Assembly (NCBI RefSeq): GCF_038148855.1
Contig: NZ_JBBVGR010000008.1
Coordinates: forward strand, 124,001 to 188,000
Source of the DNA: Phycobacter sedimenti
Lineage (GTDB): Bacteria; Pseudomonadota; Alphaproteobacteria; Rhodobacterales; Rhodobacteraceae
Direction: 5' to 3'
DNA: 64,000 nt
Part shown: positions 26,808-36,119 of the stretch, one piece after another
Numbering within the stretch: the first letter of the stretch is position 1
Layout of the letters: every line of letters begins with the position of its first letter
Made by a program: the position numbers and the translations under genes
The notes under the pieces: model-generated
Database searches by the model: none
What the model saw: only the letters and a program-made list of their open reading frames with translations
What the model was told of the DNA's origin: nothing

Positions 26808-29800
26808 GCACCGAGAACACGCCAAACGAGCGCGCCGAAGAGTCCCTTGGCATTGCCGGCTCGATTTCCAGCGCCTTCATCAATTCACCCCTGACGCCCT
26901 TGTTGCTGATTGCCTCGCTGATCCTCGGCTTCGTGGCGCTTCTGTTGTTGCCGCGCGAAGAAGAGCCGCAGATCTCGGTTCCCATGGTCGATGTCTTCAT
27001 CCAGGCCAACGGGCTGGCCGCCGATGATGCGGTGGAGCTGGTCGCCAAACCGATCGAGGCGCTGCTGACGCGCCTGCCCGGCGTCGAACATGTCTACAGC
27101 CAGAGCTTTGATGACCGGGTCATGGCCACCGCCCGTTTCGAGGTGGGCGTGCCCGAGGACGATGCCATCCTGCGGGTCCATTCCGAGATCCGCGCCAATT
27201 TCGACCAGTTGCCCATCGGCATCCCGGAGCCCCTGATCATCGGGCGCGGGGTCAACGACGTCGCCATTCTGGTTCTGTCACTCGCCCCGCGCGCGGATCT
27301 GCCGCGCGATGAGGCAGAGCGGTGGGATCGCGCCAATCTGGGCGAGGTCGCATCGCAGCTGATGTCGGAGCTGTCCAAGGCCGATGACGTGGGCCGCACC
27401 TATATCGTCGGCGACAGCCGCACCGAGATCCGGGTGGAGCCGGACACCGCCGCGCTGGCCCTATACGGCGTCACGCTGGAGCAACTGGCGGAGAAAGTGC
27501 GCAACGCCAACCGGTCCGAGCTGCTGGGCCGGGTGCGCCAGACGGGGGCCTCGCTGGATCTTCTGAGTGGTCAAAGCCTTGTGGGGCAGCCGGACCTTGG
27601 TCTGCTCTTGGTCACCACGCGGGATGGGCGGCCTGTCTATGTGAAGGACGTCGCCCGCGTCAGCATTGCCCCCGCCGATGCGGATAACCGCGCCTGGACC
27701 CTGCACCCCGGCGAGGCGACGCCGCGCCCTGCGGTCTCGCTTGCCTTTGCCAAGCGCGAAGGCGCCAATGCGGTCAACGTGGCCAAGGAGCTGCTGGAAC
27801 GGCTGGAGACCGCCAAGCGCGATTTCCTGCCCGATGCGTTGGAGGTGGAAGTCACCCGCAACTACGGCGAGACGGCGCAAAAGAAATCGGACGAGTTGTT
27901 CTCGCATCTTGCGGGGGCCAGCGTGTCGATCTTTCTGATGATCGTGGTCTTCATTGGCTGGCGCGAAGGGGTTGTGACGCTGATCATCATTCCCGCCACC
28001 ATTCTGATGACCTTTGCCGCGTCATACCTGATGGGCTTCACCATCAACCGGGTATCGCTGTTTGCGCTGATCTTCTCGATCGGGATCCTGGTCGATGATG
28101 CCATCGTGGTGGTGGAAAACATCGCCCGCCACTGGCGGCTGGATCCCACCGGCGACAAGACCAAGGTCGCGCTGCGCGGCGTCGCCGAGGTGGGCAACCC
28201 GACGATCATCGCAACGCTGACCATCGTATTCGCGCTGCTGCCGATGCTGTTCGTGTCCGGCATGATGGGCCCCTACATGAGCCCCATTCCCACCAATGCA
28301 TCCGCGGCGATGATCCTCAGCTTTTTTGTGGCGGTGATTTTTGCGCCCTGGATCATGCTGCGCCTTCAGCGCAAGAACGCGGGCGCTGCCCCGGCACATG
28401 GCGGCGGCGAGGATGGCCACGGCGAAGACACCCGCATGGCCCGGATCTATCGCGCCATTGCACGGCCCCTGCTGGCCAGCCGCACCGGGGCTGCGATCTT
28501 TTTGATCCTCGTTTTTGTGGGCACCGGTGCGTCTGTCTCGCTCTTCGCCACCCAGTCGGTGGTGGTGAAGCTCTTGCCCTTTGACGACAAGTCCGAGGTG
28601 CAGGTGATCGTCGACCTTGAGGAAGGCGCCACGCTGGAAGACACCGAGCGTGCGCTGTTTGCGCTGGCCAGTGCCGCCGGAGAGATCCCCGAGATCGAAA
28701 GCATCCAGGCCTATGCGGGTACTGCCGCGCCCTTCAACTTCAACGGGCTGGTGCGGCACTACTTCGTGCGCCAGAACCCGGAGCTGGGCGATCTGCAGAT
28801 CAACCTCGCGGATTCCGAGGAACGCGACCGCCAGAGCCATGCCATCGCGCTGGAGTTGCGCGAACGACTGGCACGGGTCGATCTGCCCGCAGGCACCTCG
28901 GTCAAGGTGGTGGAGGTGCCGCCGGGCCCGCCGGTTCTGGCAACCCTGCTGGCCGAGGTCTACGGCCCGGATCCAGACACCCGGCGCGAGGTTGCAACCG
29001 GCCTGCGCGAGATTTTCACGGATGTGGATTTCATCGTCGATGTGGATGACAGTTTCGGCCGCCCGCCCGAGCGCCTCCGGATCGAGATTGATCAGGCCAG
29101 CCTCGATTTCCACGGGGTCGAGCAAAGCGCGGTCTATGACACGCTGTCGCTGCTGTTCCATGGCACCACCGTCGGCTATTCCCAGCGCGGTGGCGGGGTG
29201 CGGCCCATCCCGATCAGCATGAAGCTGAGCGAGGAACGCCGCCAGGTGACCGAATCCCTGCTGGCGACGCCATTGCCCGCGCGTGGTCCCGCCGGCATCG
29301 GTCAGGGCAATGTGGAGCTGGGCGAGGTTGTCAGGGTTTCGGTCGAGCAGGGCTCCTGGCCGGTCTTCCGCAAGAATGGGCTGGATCTGGAAATGGTCAC
29401 CGCCGACCTGGCGGGCCGGTTCGAGGCGCCGATCTATGGCATGATCGCGGTGCAGGATGAGATCGACGCCCGCGACTGGCCCGAGGGCATGAAGCCCGAG
29501 GTCACGCTGTACGGTCAGCCGATGGATGAGAGCAAACCGATCCTTTTGTGGGACGGCGAGTGGGAGGTCACCTATGTCACCTTCCGCGACATGGGCGCGG
29601 CCTTTGGCGCGGCGCTGATCGGGATCTATTTCCTGATCGTCGGCCAGTTCCGCAGCTTCAAGCTGCCGCTGGTGATCATGACGCCGATCCCCCTGACGCT
29701 GATCGGGATCACGCTGGGCCACTGGGCGCTCAATGCGCCGTTCACGGCCACGTCGATGATCGGTTTCATCAGCCTTGCGGGCATCATCGTGCGAAATTCG

Positions 29801-30067
29801 ATCCTTCTGGTGGATTTCATCCGGCGCGAGCAGGAGCATGGGCGGTCATTGCATGATGCGCTTTTGGCGGCGGGGGGCGTGCGGTTTCTGCCGATCTTCC
29901 TGACGGCGATCACGGCGATGTCGGGGGCGGCCTTTATCCTGGTCGATCCGATTTTCCAGGGGCTGGGGATCTCGCTGTTGTTCGGGCTTGCGACCTCGAC
30001 CGCGCTGACGCTGCTGGTGATCCCGGCGATCTACTGGGTGGCGCGGGGTGGCCGGGAAAAGGCCTGA
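26804..30067 (+). CDS. RND efflux pump permease (AcrB/HAE1-like)
   Basis: 1087 residues, the normal length for a proton-driven RND pump. Twelve membrane segments are expected; the first is LLLIASLILGFVALLLL. Two large periplasmic loops follow TM1 and TM7. The proton-relay aspartates of TM4 are present as SIGILVDDAIVVVENIARHW. The C-terminal half repeats the pattern with FISLAGIIVRNSILLVDFIR. A His/Gly/Glu-rich cytoplasmic linker (AHGGGEDGHGEDTR, about 530) sits between the halves. Substrates cannot be told; it belongs with the less-characterised HAE-like pumps of marine proteobacteria. Confidence 0.92.
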   Translation: MSTENTPNERAEESLGIAGSISSAFINSPLTPLLLIASLILGFVALLLLPREEEPQISVPMVDVFIQANGLAADDAVELVAKPIEALLTRLPGVEHVYSQSFDDRVMATARFEVGVPEDDAILRVHSEIRANFDQLPIGIPEPLIIGRGVNDVAILVLSLAPRADLPRDEAERWDRANLGEVASQLMSELSKADDVGRTYIVGDSRTEIRVEPDTAALALYGVTLEQLAEKVRNANRSELLGRVRQTGASLDLLSGQSLVGQPDLGLLLVTTRDGRPVYVKDVARVSIAPADADNRAWTLHPGEATPRPAVSLAFAKREGANAVNVAKELLERLETAKRDFLPDALEVEVTRNYGETAQKKSDELFSHLAGASVSIFLMIVVFIGWREGVVTLIIIPATILMTFAASYLMGFTINRVSLFALIFSIGILVDDAIVVVENIARHWRLDPTGDKTKVALRGVAEVGNPTIIATLTIVFALLPMLFVSGMMGPYMSPIPTNASAAMILSFFVAVIFAPWIMLRLQRKNAGAAPAHGGGEDGHGEDTRMARIYRAIARPLLASRTGAAIFLILVFVGTGASVSLFATQSVVVKLLPFDDKSEVQVIVDLEEGATLEDTERALFALASAAGEIPEIESIQAYAGTAAPFNFNGLVRHYFVRQNPELGDLQINLADSEERDRQSHAIALELRERLARVDLPAGTSVKVVEVPPGPPVLATLLAEVYGPDPDTRREVATGLREIFTDVDFIVDVDDSFGRPPERLRIEIDQASLDFHGVEQSAVYDTLSLLFHGTTVGYSQRGGGVRPIPISMKLSEERRQVTESLLATPLPARGPAGIGQGNVELGEVVRVSVEQGSWPVFRKNGLDLEMVTADLAGRFEAPIYGMIAVQDEIDARDWPEGMKPEVTLYGQPMDESKPILLWDGEWEVTYVTFRDMGAAFGAALIGIYFLIVGQFRSFKLPLVIMTPIPLTLIGITLGHWALNAPFTATSMIGFISLAGIIVRNSILLVDFIRREQEHGRSLHDALLAAGGVRFLPIFLTAITAMSGAAFILVDPIFQGLGISLLFGLATSTALTLLVIPAIYWVARGGREKA

Positions 30068-30212
30068 GGATATGCGCAGGGCAGGAGGCATTCCTGGTTG
30101 TCCCTTGCGGAGAGTGCGGGTGACAGAGAATTCCGCCTGCCTTGAGCTTGATCATCTGCGCCCTCGGATAATCTGCTTAACCTTGCTATGGTGAAGCCGG
30201 GGGAGGATGCGC

Positions 30213-31964
30213 ATGGAAGACACGCGGATAACCAAATCGGATGGCGTCAAGATCGTCTCCAACATGACCGACTACGCTTCCCTCAGCGCCACATTTTCCT
30301 GGGCGGATGCGCGGGCGCTGGTGGATGGTTTGCCGGACGGCAAGATGAACATCGCCCATGAAGCCATCGACCGCCATGTTGCCGCAGGTCACGGAGACCA
30401 GCTGGCGCTGCGCTGGATCACGAAAAGCGGCCACCGGCACGATTTCACCTATGCCGATCTGCAGCGCGAGGCCAACCGTTTTGCCAATGTCCTGCGCGCC
30501 CGAGGGTTTCAGAAGGGTGACCGGGTCTATGCGCTGCTCGGGCGGGTGCCACAGCTGTATATTGCCGCGCTTGGCACGCTAAAGGCCGGGTGCACCTTCT
30601 GCCCGCTGTTCTCGGCCTTCGGTCCCGAGCCGATCCGCGCCCGGATGGAGATCGGCGGGGCCAATGCGCTGATCACCACCGCGCGGCTTTACACGCGCAA
30701 GGTCAAATCCCTGCGCCCCATGCTCCCGGATCTGCGGGATGTTTTCGTCATCGATGACGCGCCCGCGGAAACGCTGTCGCTGGCGGATCTGATGCGAAGT
30801 GCCCCGGATGCCTTCGAGACTGAACCCATGGATCCCGAAGACACTGCCTTGCTGCATTTCACATCCGGCACCACCGGCAAGCCAAAAGGTGTCGTGCATG
30901 TGCATGAGGCCGTGGTTGCCCACAACTGGACCGGCCATATCGCGCTCGATCTGCGGGCAGGGGATGTCTACTGGTGCACCGCAGATCCCGGCTGGGTCAC
31001 CGGCACCTCTTACGGGATCGTGGCACCCCTGACCAATCGGGTCTCCATGATCGTGGATGAGTCGGAGTTCGACGTCACCCGCTGGTATGACATCCTGCAA
31101 GGCGAAGGCGTCACCGTCTGGTACACTGCCCCCACCGCCATCCGCATGCTGATGAAGGCCGGGGTTGAGGCGATGAAGGGCTATGATTTCTCGTCATTGC
31201 GCTTCATGGCCAGTGTCGGCGAGCCCTTGAACCCAGAGGCGGTGATCTGGGGCAACGCGGCCTTCGGTCGCCCCTTTCACGACAATTGGTGGCAGACCGA
31301 AACCGGCGGGATCATGATCGCCAACTATGCCGCGACGGATGTGAAACCCGGCTCAATGGGCCAGCCTCTGCCGGGGATCAAGGCCGGTATTGTGGAAAGA
31401 GACGGGAAAACCGGAGCCCTGCACGAGGTGACAGAGCCGCACACCATGGGAGAACTGGCCCTGCGCGCGGGCTGGCCCTCGATGATGCGCGGCTATCTCC
31501 ATGAACAGGCGCGATACGACAAATGCTTCCGCGATGGCTGGTACCTGACCGGCGACCTCGCGATGCGCGACGCGGACGGCTATTTCTGGTTCGTGGGCCG
31601 CGCCGATGATCTGATCAAGAGTGCCGGCCACCTCATCGGCCCGTTCGAGGTGGAAAGCGCCCTGATCGAACATCCCGCTGTGGCCGAGGTGGGCGTGATC
31701 GGCATTCCCGATGAAACCGCAGGCGAATTGGTCAAGGCCTATGTGGCGCTGAAACCGGGCTTTGAGCCGTCCGAGGACTTGCGCCTCGATCTTCTGGGCC
31801 ACGCCCGCAAGAAATTGGGACCGGCCGTTGCCCCCAAGGAAATCGCCTTTCGCCAGAACCTGCCCAAGACCCGCAGCGGCAAGATCATGCGCCGCCTTCT
31901 GAAAGCGCGCGAGCTGGGCCTGCCCGAGGGCGATATCTCTACCCTGGAAAGCGACGAGACATGA
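30213..31964 (+). CDS. Acetyl/acyl-CoA synthetase (AcsA-like), first gene of a four-gene operon
   Basis: 583 residues, ANL superfamily. Motifs: P-loop HFTSGTTGKPKGVVHVHEA, acetyl-CoA-synthetase-like block TADPGWVTGTSYGIVAPLTN, WWQTETGGIM, hinge GRADDLIKSAGHLIGPFEVE, and catalytic Lys in KTRSGKIMRRLL. It resembles Bacillus AcsA more than enteric Acs, so a short acyl group is likely. I prefer the ATG at 30213 because the GGAGG at 30202-30206 is correctly spaced from it but abuts the ATG at 30207. The stop overlaps the next gene by 4 bp, as do all later junctions in this operon. Confidence 0.85.
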   Translation: MEDTRITKSDGVKIVSNMTDYASLSATFSWADARALVDGLPDGKMNIAHEAIDRHVAAGHGDQLALRWITKSGHRHDFTYADLQREANRFANVLRARGFQKGDRVYALLGRVPQLYIAALGTLKAGCTFCPLFSAFGPEPIRARMEIGGANALITTARLYTRKVKSLRPMLPDLRDVFVIDDAPAETLSLADLMRSAPDAFETEPMDPEDTALLHFTSGTTGKPKGVVHVHEAVVAHNWTGHIALDLRAGDVYWCTADPGWVTGTSYGIVAPLTNRVSMIVDESEFDVTRWYDILQGEGVTVWYTAPTAIRMLMKAGVEAMKGYDFSSLRFMASVGEPLNPEAVIWGNAAFGRPFHDNWWQTETGGIMIANYAATDVKPGSMGQPLPGIKAGIVERDGKTGALHEVTEPHTMGELALRAGWPSMMRGYLHEQARYDKCFRDGWYLTGDLAMRDADGYFWFVGRADDLIKSAGHLIGPFEVESALIEHPAVAEVGVIGIPDETAGELVKAYVALKPGFEPSEDLRLDLLGHARKKLGPAVAPKEIAFRQNLPKTRSGKIMRRLLKARELGLPEGDISTLESDET

Positions 31965-33964
31965 GCATCGACCACGTGAAACCCCGCCTCGATCACACGC
32001 ACCTGCGCGACCTTCTCAAGGCGATGATCCGCATCCGACGGTTCGAGGACACATGCGCCGAGCTGTACACCCGCGAGAAAATCCGCGGCTTCCTGCATCT
32101 TTACGACGGGGAAGAGGCGATCGCGGCGGGCATCATACCGTTGTTGTCCCCGCAGGACCGGGTGGTCGCCACCTACCGCGAGCACGGCCATGCTTTGATG
32201 CGCGGCATCCCCATGGGCAGCGTCCTGGCGGAAATGTACGGCAAGGCGGAGGGCTGCGCCGGGGGGCGCGGTGGATCCATGCATCTCTTTAGCCGCGACC
32301 ATAACTTCTATGGCGGCAATGCCATTGTCGGCGGTGGGCTGCCGCTGGCGGCGGGTCTTGCGCTGGCCGACCGGATGCAGGGCACGGGCGCCGTCACCGC
32401 CTGTTTCTTTGGCGAGGGCGCCGTGGCCGAAGGCGAGTTCCACGAAAGCCTGAACCTCGCCGCGCTTTGGGGTCTGCCGGTGCTGTTCGTCTGTGAAAAC
32501 AACGGCTATGCCATGGGCACGGCGCTGGAGCGCTCGGAATCCGAGATCGATATCCACGCAAAGGCCGCCAGTTATGGCATCGACAGCCATGTGGTGGACG
32601 GCATGGATATCGTCGCCGTCGAAGGGGCAGCGCGAAAGGCGCTGAAAGCCATCGCCGAGACGGGCAAGCCGCAGTTCCTCGAATGCCGGACCTATCGATT
32701 TCGCGCCCACTCCATGTTTGACGCCCAGCTCTATCGCCCCAAGGATGAGGTGGAGGACTGGCGCGCCAAGGGGCCGATTGTCCGCTTCCAAACATGGGCC
32801 GAGGAGAACAACCTGCTCCATGCCGGAGAAGTGGCGGAGATCACCGCCGAGGTGGACGCCGAGATTGCCGAGGCCGTCGCCTTTGCCGAGGGCGGCACGG
32901 ATGAACCAGTCGCGGACCTCACCCGCTATGTCATGGCGCCTGACAGGCCTGCACCGCCTGAGGTCGTACCGCCCGGCAACATGGTCACCACCACCTACCG
33001 CGAGGCGGTGCGCGCAGGCATTGTTGATGCGATGACCCGCGATCCTCGCGTTTTCCTGATGGGAGAGGACGTCGGGCGCTACGGCGGCTGCTATGCGGTC
33101 TCCAAAGGCTTGCTCGATCAGTTCGGCGAGGACCGCATCCGCGACACGCCCCTGTCCGAATCCGGTTTCACCGGTGCCGGGATCGGCGCTGCGATGGCCG
33201 GGATGCGGCCCATTGTCGAGGTGATGACCGTCAATTTTTCGCTTCTCGCCCTGGACCAGATCCTCAACACCGCCGCCACCTTCCGCCACATGTCGAACAA
33301 CCAGTTCGGCGTGCCCGTGGTGATCCGCATGGCTACCGGCGCGGGGCGGCAGCTGGCGGCGCAGCATTCGCATTCGTTGGAAGGCTGGTACGCCCATATT
33401 CCGGGATTGCGGGTTCTGGCGCCTGCCACGGTCGAGGATGCGCGCGGCATGCTCTGGACCGCGCTCAATGATCCCGACCCGGTGCTGATTTTCGAGAACG
33501 TCATGCTGTACAATCTCGAGGGAGAGCTGGCCGAAAACGCCGGTGCTGTGGATATCGACCGGGCCGTGATCCGGCGCGCGGGGACGGATGTTTCGCTGAT
33601 CACCTATGGCGGATCCCTGTTCAAGACGCTGGAGGCCGCCGCGGCGCTTGCGCAGGAGGGCATCGACTCCGAGGTGATCGACCTGCGTTCCCTGCGCCCC
33701 CTCGACACCGAGACGATCCTGGCTTCGGTGCGCAAGACCCGCCGCGCTGTGATGGTGGACGAGGGCTGGAAAACCGGCAGCCTCGCCGCCGAGATCGGCA
33801 TGATCCTGGCGGAAGAGGCTTTCTGGGATCTGGACGCGCCCCTGGCGCGCGTCTGCAGTGCCGAGGTGCCGATCCCCTATGCGGCCCATCTGGAGCAGGC
33901 CGCGATCCCGCAGGTGGAGGAGATTGTCAGAACCGCCCACCGCGTGATGGGGGAGGCGCCATGA
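31961..33964 (+). CDS. Fused E1 alpha/beta 2-oxoacid dehydrogenase (PDH/acetoin-DH type)
   Basis: 667 residues. E1 alpha (about 15-320) has RIRRFEDTCAELYTREKIRG, the GCAGGRGGSMHLF block and the TPP motif GEGAVAEGEFHESLNLAALW...CENNGYAMGT. E1 beta (about 345-667) has VFLMGEDVGRYGGCYAVSKG, GAGRQLAAQHSHSLEGWYAH and DLRSLRPLDTETI. The order alpha-then-beta in one chain is unusual for a PDH/acetoin-type enzyme, where the two are normally separate. It lacks the lipoyl domain found on the E1 beta of the housekeeping Rhodobacterales PDH. It is flanked in 4-bp overlaps by an acyl-CoA synthetase and an E2. Confidence 0.88.
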   Translation: MSIDHVKPRLDHTHLRDLLKAMIRIRRFEDTCAELYTREKIRGFLHLYDGEEAIAAGIIPLLSPQDRVVATYREHGHALMRGIPMGSVLAEMYGKAEGCAGGRGGSMHLFSRDHNFYGGNAIVGGGLPLAAGLALADRMQGTGAVTACFFGEGAVAEGEFHESLNLAALWGLPVLFVCENNGYAMGTALERSESEIDIHAKAASYGIDSHVVDGMDIVAVEGAARKALKAIAETGKPQFLECRTYRFRAHSMFDAQLYRPKDEVEDWRAKGPIVRFQTWAEENNLLHAGEVAEITAEVDAEIAEAVAFAEGGTDEPVADLTRYVMAPDRPAPPEVVPPGNMVTTTYREAVRAGIVDAMTRDPRVFLMGEDVGRYGGCYAVSKGLLDQFGEDRIRDTPLSESGFTGAGIGAAMAGMRPIVEVMTVNFSLLALDQILNTAATFRHMSNNQFGVPVVIRMATGAGRQLAAQHSHSLEGWYAHIPGLRVLAPATVEDARGMLWTALNDPDPVLIFENVMLYNLEGELAENAGAVDIDRAVIRRAGTDVSLITYGGSLFKTLEAAAALAQEGIDSEVIDLRSLRPLDTETILASVRKTRRAVMVDEGWKTGSLAAEIGMILAEEAFWDLDAPLARVCSAEVPIPYAAHLEQAAIPQVEEIVRTAHRVMGEAP

Positions 33965-35115
33965 GCGATTTCCTGATGCCCTCGCTCGGGGCGGACATGG
34001 AGGCGGGAACGCTGGTGGACCAGGTGATCGCCGCCGGTCAGCCGGTTGCGCGCGGCGATATCATCGCCGTTGTCGAAACCCAGAAGGGCGCGATCGAGAT
34101 CGAGTGTTTCGAGACTGGCACTGTCACGGAGTGGCTGCTGGCCGTCGGGGCGCGGGTTCCGGTGGGCACCCCGCTGGCGCGGATCGATACGGGTGAGGAG
34201 GCAGAGGAGGGGGCCGCGACACCGCAGCCCACGCCTGCGCCGCACGTCGTGGAACGGGCGCCCGAACCGGGGCCTGCGCACAGCCCTGTCTCTGACGATA
34301 CGCGCATCGCTGCCTCTCCGGCGGCGCGGCGCTTGGCGGCCAAGGAGGGTGTCGACCTCGGCACAATCAAGGTGACGCCCGGCCGGCCGCTCCGCCACGG
34401 CGATGTGGCTGCCCATCTCAAGGCAGGCGATAAACCCGAACCACAGACAGGTCTCAGTGCGATGCGTCAGGCGATTGCCGCCGCCATGTCGCGCTCCAAA
34501 CGCGAGATCCCGCATTTCTACCTCAGCCATCAGGTGGATCTGACCGCGCTGACCGAGTTTATCGCTGAGGTGAACGCCGATCGCACCCCCGAGGACCGCC
34601 TGTTGCCGCCGGTCTTCTACCTGCGGGCCATGGCGCGGGCGCTGAAGAAATACCCGGAGTTCAACGGCCATTTTGAGAGCGGCACCTTCACCCCAGCCGA
34701 GGCCGCGCATATCGGCCTGGCCATCGCGCTGCGCGGCGGAGGGCTGGTGGCGCCCGCGCTGTTTGATGTGGCTGCGCAAGAGCGGGATACCCTCATGGCG
34801 CAGATGCGCGAGCTGATTGGCCGGGTGCGCGCGGGGCGCTTCAGGGCGCGCGAGCTGTCGGAGGCCACGATCACCCTGACCAGCCTCGGTGATCGCGGTG
34901 TCGATGGTCTTTTCGGTGTGATCTACCCGCCGCAGGTGGCCATCGTCGGCATCGGCTCGCCCGCGCTGCGCCCTTTCGTTGTGGACGGAAACGTGGTGCC
35001 CCGCCAGATTGCAACCCTGACACTGGCCGCCGACCACCGCGTCGGCGATGGCCACCGCGGCGCGCTGTTCCTGCGCGCCATCGACCAATTTCTGCAGGAG
35101 CCACAGACCCTATGA
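33961..35115 (+). CDS. Dihydrolipoyl acyltransferase (E2) of the ACP-linked operon
   Basis: 384 residues. One lipoyl domain at about 1-75 has the lipoyl Lys in VVETQKGAIEIE. A Pro/Ala/Glu-rich linker leads to a peripheral-subunit-binding domain (SPAARRLAAKEGVDLGTIKV, about 119-160). The catalytic CAT domain covers about 160-384, with the active-site His in TLAADHRVGDGHRGALFLR; the usual DHRxxDG reads DHRVGDG. It transfers the acyl group made by E1 from lipoamide to an acceptor, normally CoA. No E3 gene is adjacent, so lipoamide dehydrogenase must come from elsewhere. It overlaps both neighbours by 4 bp. Confidence 0.88.
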   Translation: MSDFLMPSLGADMEAGTLVDQVIAAGQPVARGDIIAVVETQKGAIEIECFETGTVTEWLLAVGARVPVGTPLARIDTGEEAEEGAATPQPTPAPHVVERAPEPGPAHSPVSDDTRIAASPAARRLAAKEGVDLGTIKVTPGRPLRHGDVAAHLKAGDKPEPQTGLSAMRQAIAAAMSRSKREIPHFYLSHQVDLTALTEFIAEVNADRTPEDRLLPPVFYLRAMARALKKYPEFNGHFESGTFTPAEAAHIGLAIALRGGGLVAPALFDVAAQERDTLMAQMRELIGRVRAGRFRARELSEATITLTSLGDRGVDGLFGVIYPPQVAIVGIGSPALRPFVVDGNVVPRQIATLTLAADHRVGDGHRGALFLRAIDQFLQEPQTL

Positions 35116-35357
35116 CCCGTAGCGACATCGAACAGGCGCTTGGCGAAGAGCTGACCCGCATTGCGCCCGATATCCCGCTGGAGGAGATCGACCGAAGCGC
35201 CGATCTGCGCGATGAATTCGATATCGACTCGATCGATTTCCTGAACCTTGTGACCGCCCTTGGCAAACGCTTTGGACTGGACATGCCCGAGGCCGACTAT
35301 GGCGAGATGGACAGTTTCGACCATCTGGCCGACTACCTTTGGGCGCGGGTTTCCTGA
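35112..35357 (+). CDS. Acyl carrier protein
   Basis: 81 residues, acidic, four-helix ACP fold. The phosphopantetheine attachment site is Ser40 in DEFDIDSIDFLNLV, a DSID variant of the usual DSL. The C-terminal helix motif is SFDHLADYLWARV. It is co-translated with the E2 gene (4-bp overlap), so it is a dedicated carrier, not the housekeeping AcpP. In this setting it is the likely acceptor or donor of an acyl group for the E1/E2 complex. It ends directly against the convergent TauE-like gene with no intergenic base. Confidence 0.88.
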   Translation: MTRSDIEQALGEELTRIAPDIPLEEIDRSADLRDEFDIDSIDFLNLVTALGKRFGLDMPEADYGEMDSFDHLADYLWARVS

Positions 35358-36119
35358 TCAAAGAACGGCCTGCGCCAATCCGATCAGACAGAGCGCGAGC
35401 AGCAGCCACAGAACGGCGCGGCGGAACCTTTGCTCATGCACCGCCGCCTGTGCCCCTCTGGCTGCGGCAGAGCGGGCAAAGCGGTGTCCTCCAAGCCAGA
35501 CACCTGCCGCGAGAATCGGCAAGGCAGCGGCAATATGCCAGAGTGTTTGCGCAGTATAGTGGCCTGATGCGGCGAGCAGCCCCCCGGCCCAGATATCGGT
35601 GAAAAAGAAATAGGCGATCATCGTGGCCCGCATCGCGCGGGAGCTGATCGCCGTGGTCGAAAAGAACAGGCCCAGCACGAGGCCGCTCATCGCGGTTGCA
35701 CCGTTTGCCACCCCGGCAACAAACCCGGCCATAAGATACAGGGCTGCGCCTGGCTCGGTGGGTCGCGTCGGGCGCAGCAGCAGCGTGATCACCGCTCCAA
35801 GGATCAACAGGTGAATGCCGATGCGCATCGCCTGATCCGGGACATGGCCCAAAAGGGCAACACCCAGCGGATTGCCGACAAATCCGGCCAGCAGCAGCAG
35901 ACCAAGCGCCCGCCGGTCCACATCCCGCAGCACGCTGCGCGATTGGCCCAGAGAGGCGATGATCTCAAGCGCGATGGACATGGGCACGATCTGGCTGGCG
36001 GGCAGCCAGAAAATCAGCCCGGCCATCAGGATGGTGGAAAAGCCAAAGCCGGAATAGCCGCGCAGAACCGCGGCGGTGAAGACGACCGTTCCGGCCAGGA
36101 GCAGGTCAATCAGGTCCAA
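35358..36119 (-). CDS. TauE/SafE-family membrane protein
   Basis: 253 residues with about eight membrane segments and the internal repeat typical of TauE/SafE (first half GYSGFGFSTILMAGLIFWLP, second half YLMAGFVAGVANGATAMSG). The family exports sulfite, sulfoacetate or related anions; the substrate here is unknown. The start is TTG inside the last codons of the P-type ATPase gene (14-bp overlap), with GAGAG upstream. The gene is thus the downstream partner of that ATPase. Confidence 0.85.
   Translation of the reverse strand: MDLIDLLLAGTVVFTAAVLRGYSGFGFSTILMAGLIFWLPASQIVPMSIALEIIASLGQSRSVLRDVDRRALGLLLLAGFVGNPLGVALLGHVPDQAMRIGIHLLILGAVITLLLRPTRPTEPGAALYLMAGFVAGVANGATAMSGLVLGLFFSTTAISSRAMRATMIAYFFFTDIWAGGLLAASGHYTAQTLWHIAAALPILAAGVWLGGHRFARSAAARGAQAAVHEQRFRRAVLWLLLALCLIGLAQAVL

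Noticed and set aside
28022..29839. 605-codon minus-strand frame
   Set aside because: Lies fully inside the RND pump gene on the other strand and has low-complexity shadow composition.
31739..33940. 733-codon minus-strand frame
   Set aside because: Antisense to the fused E1 gene, whose TPP motifs are intact.
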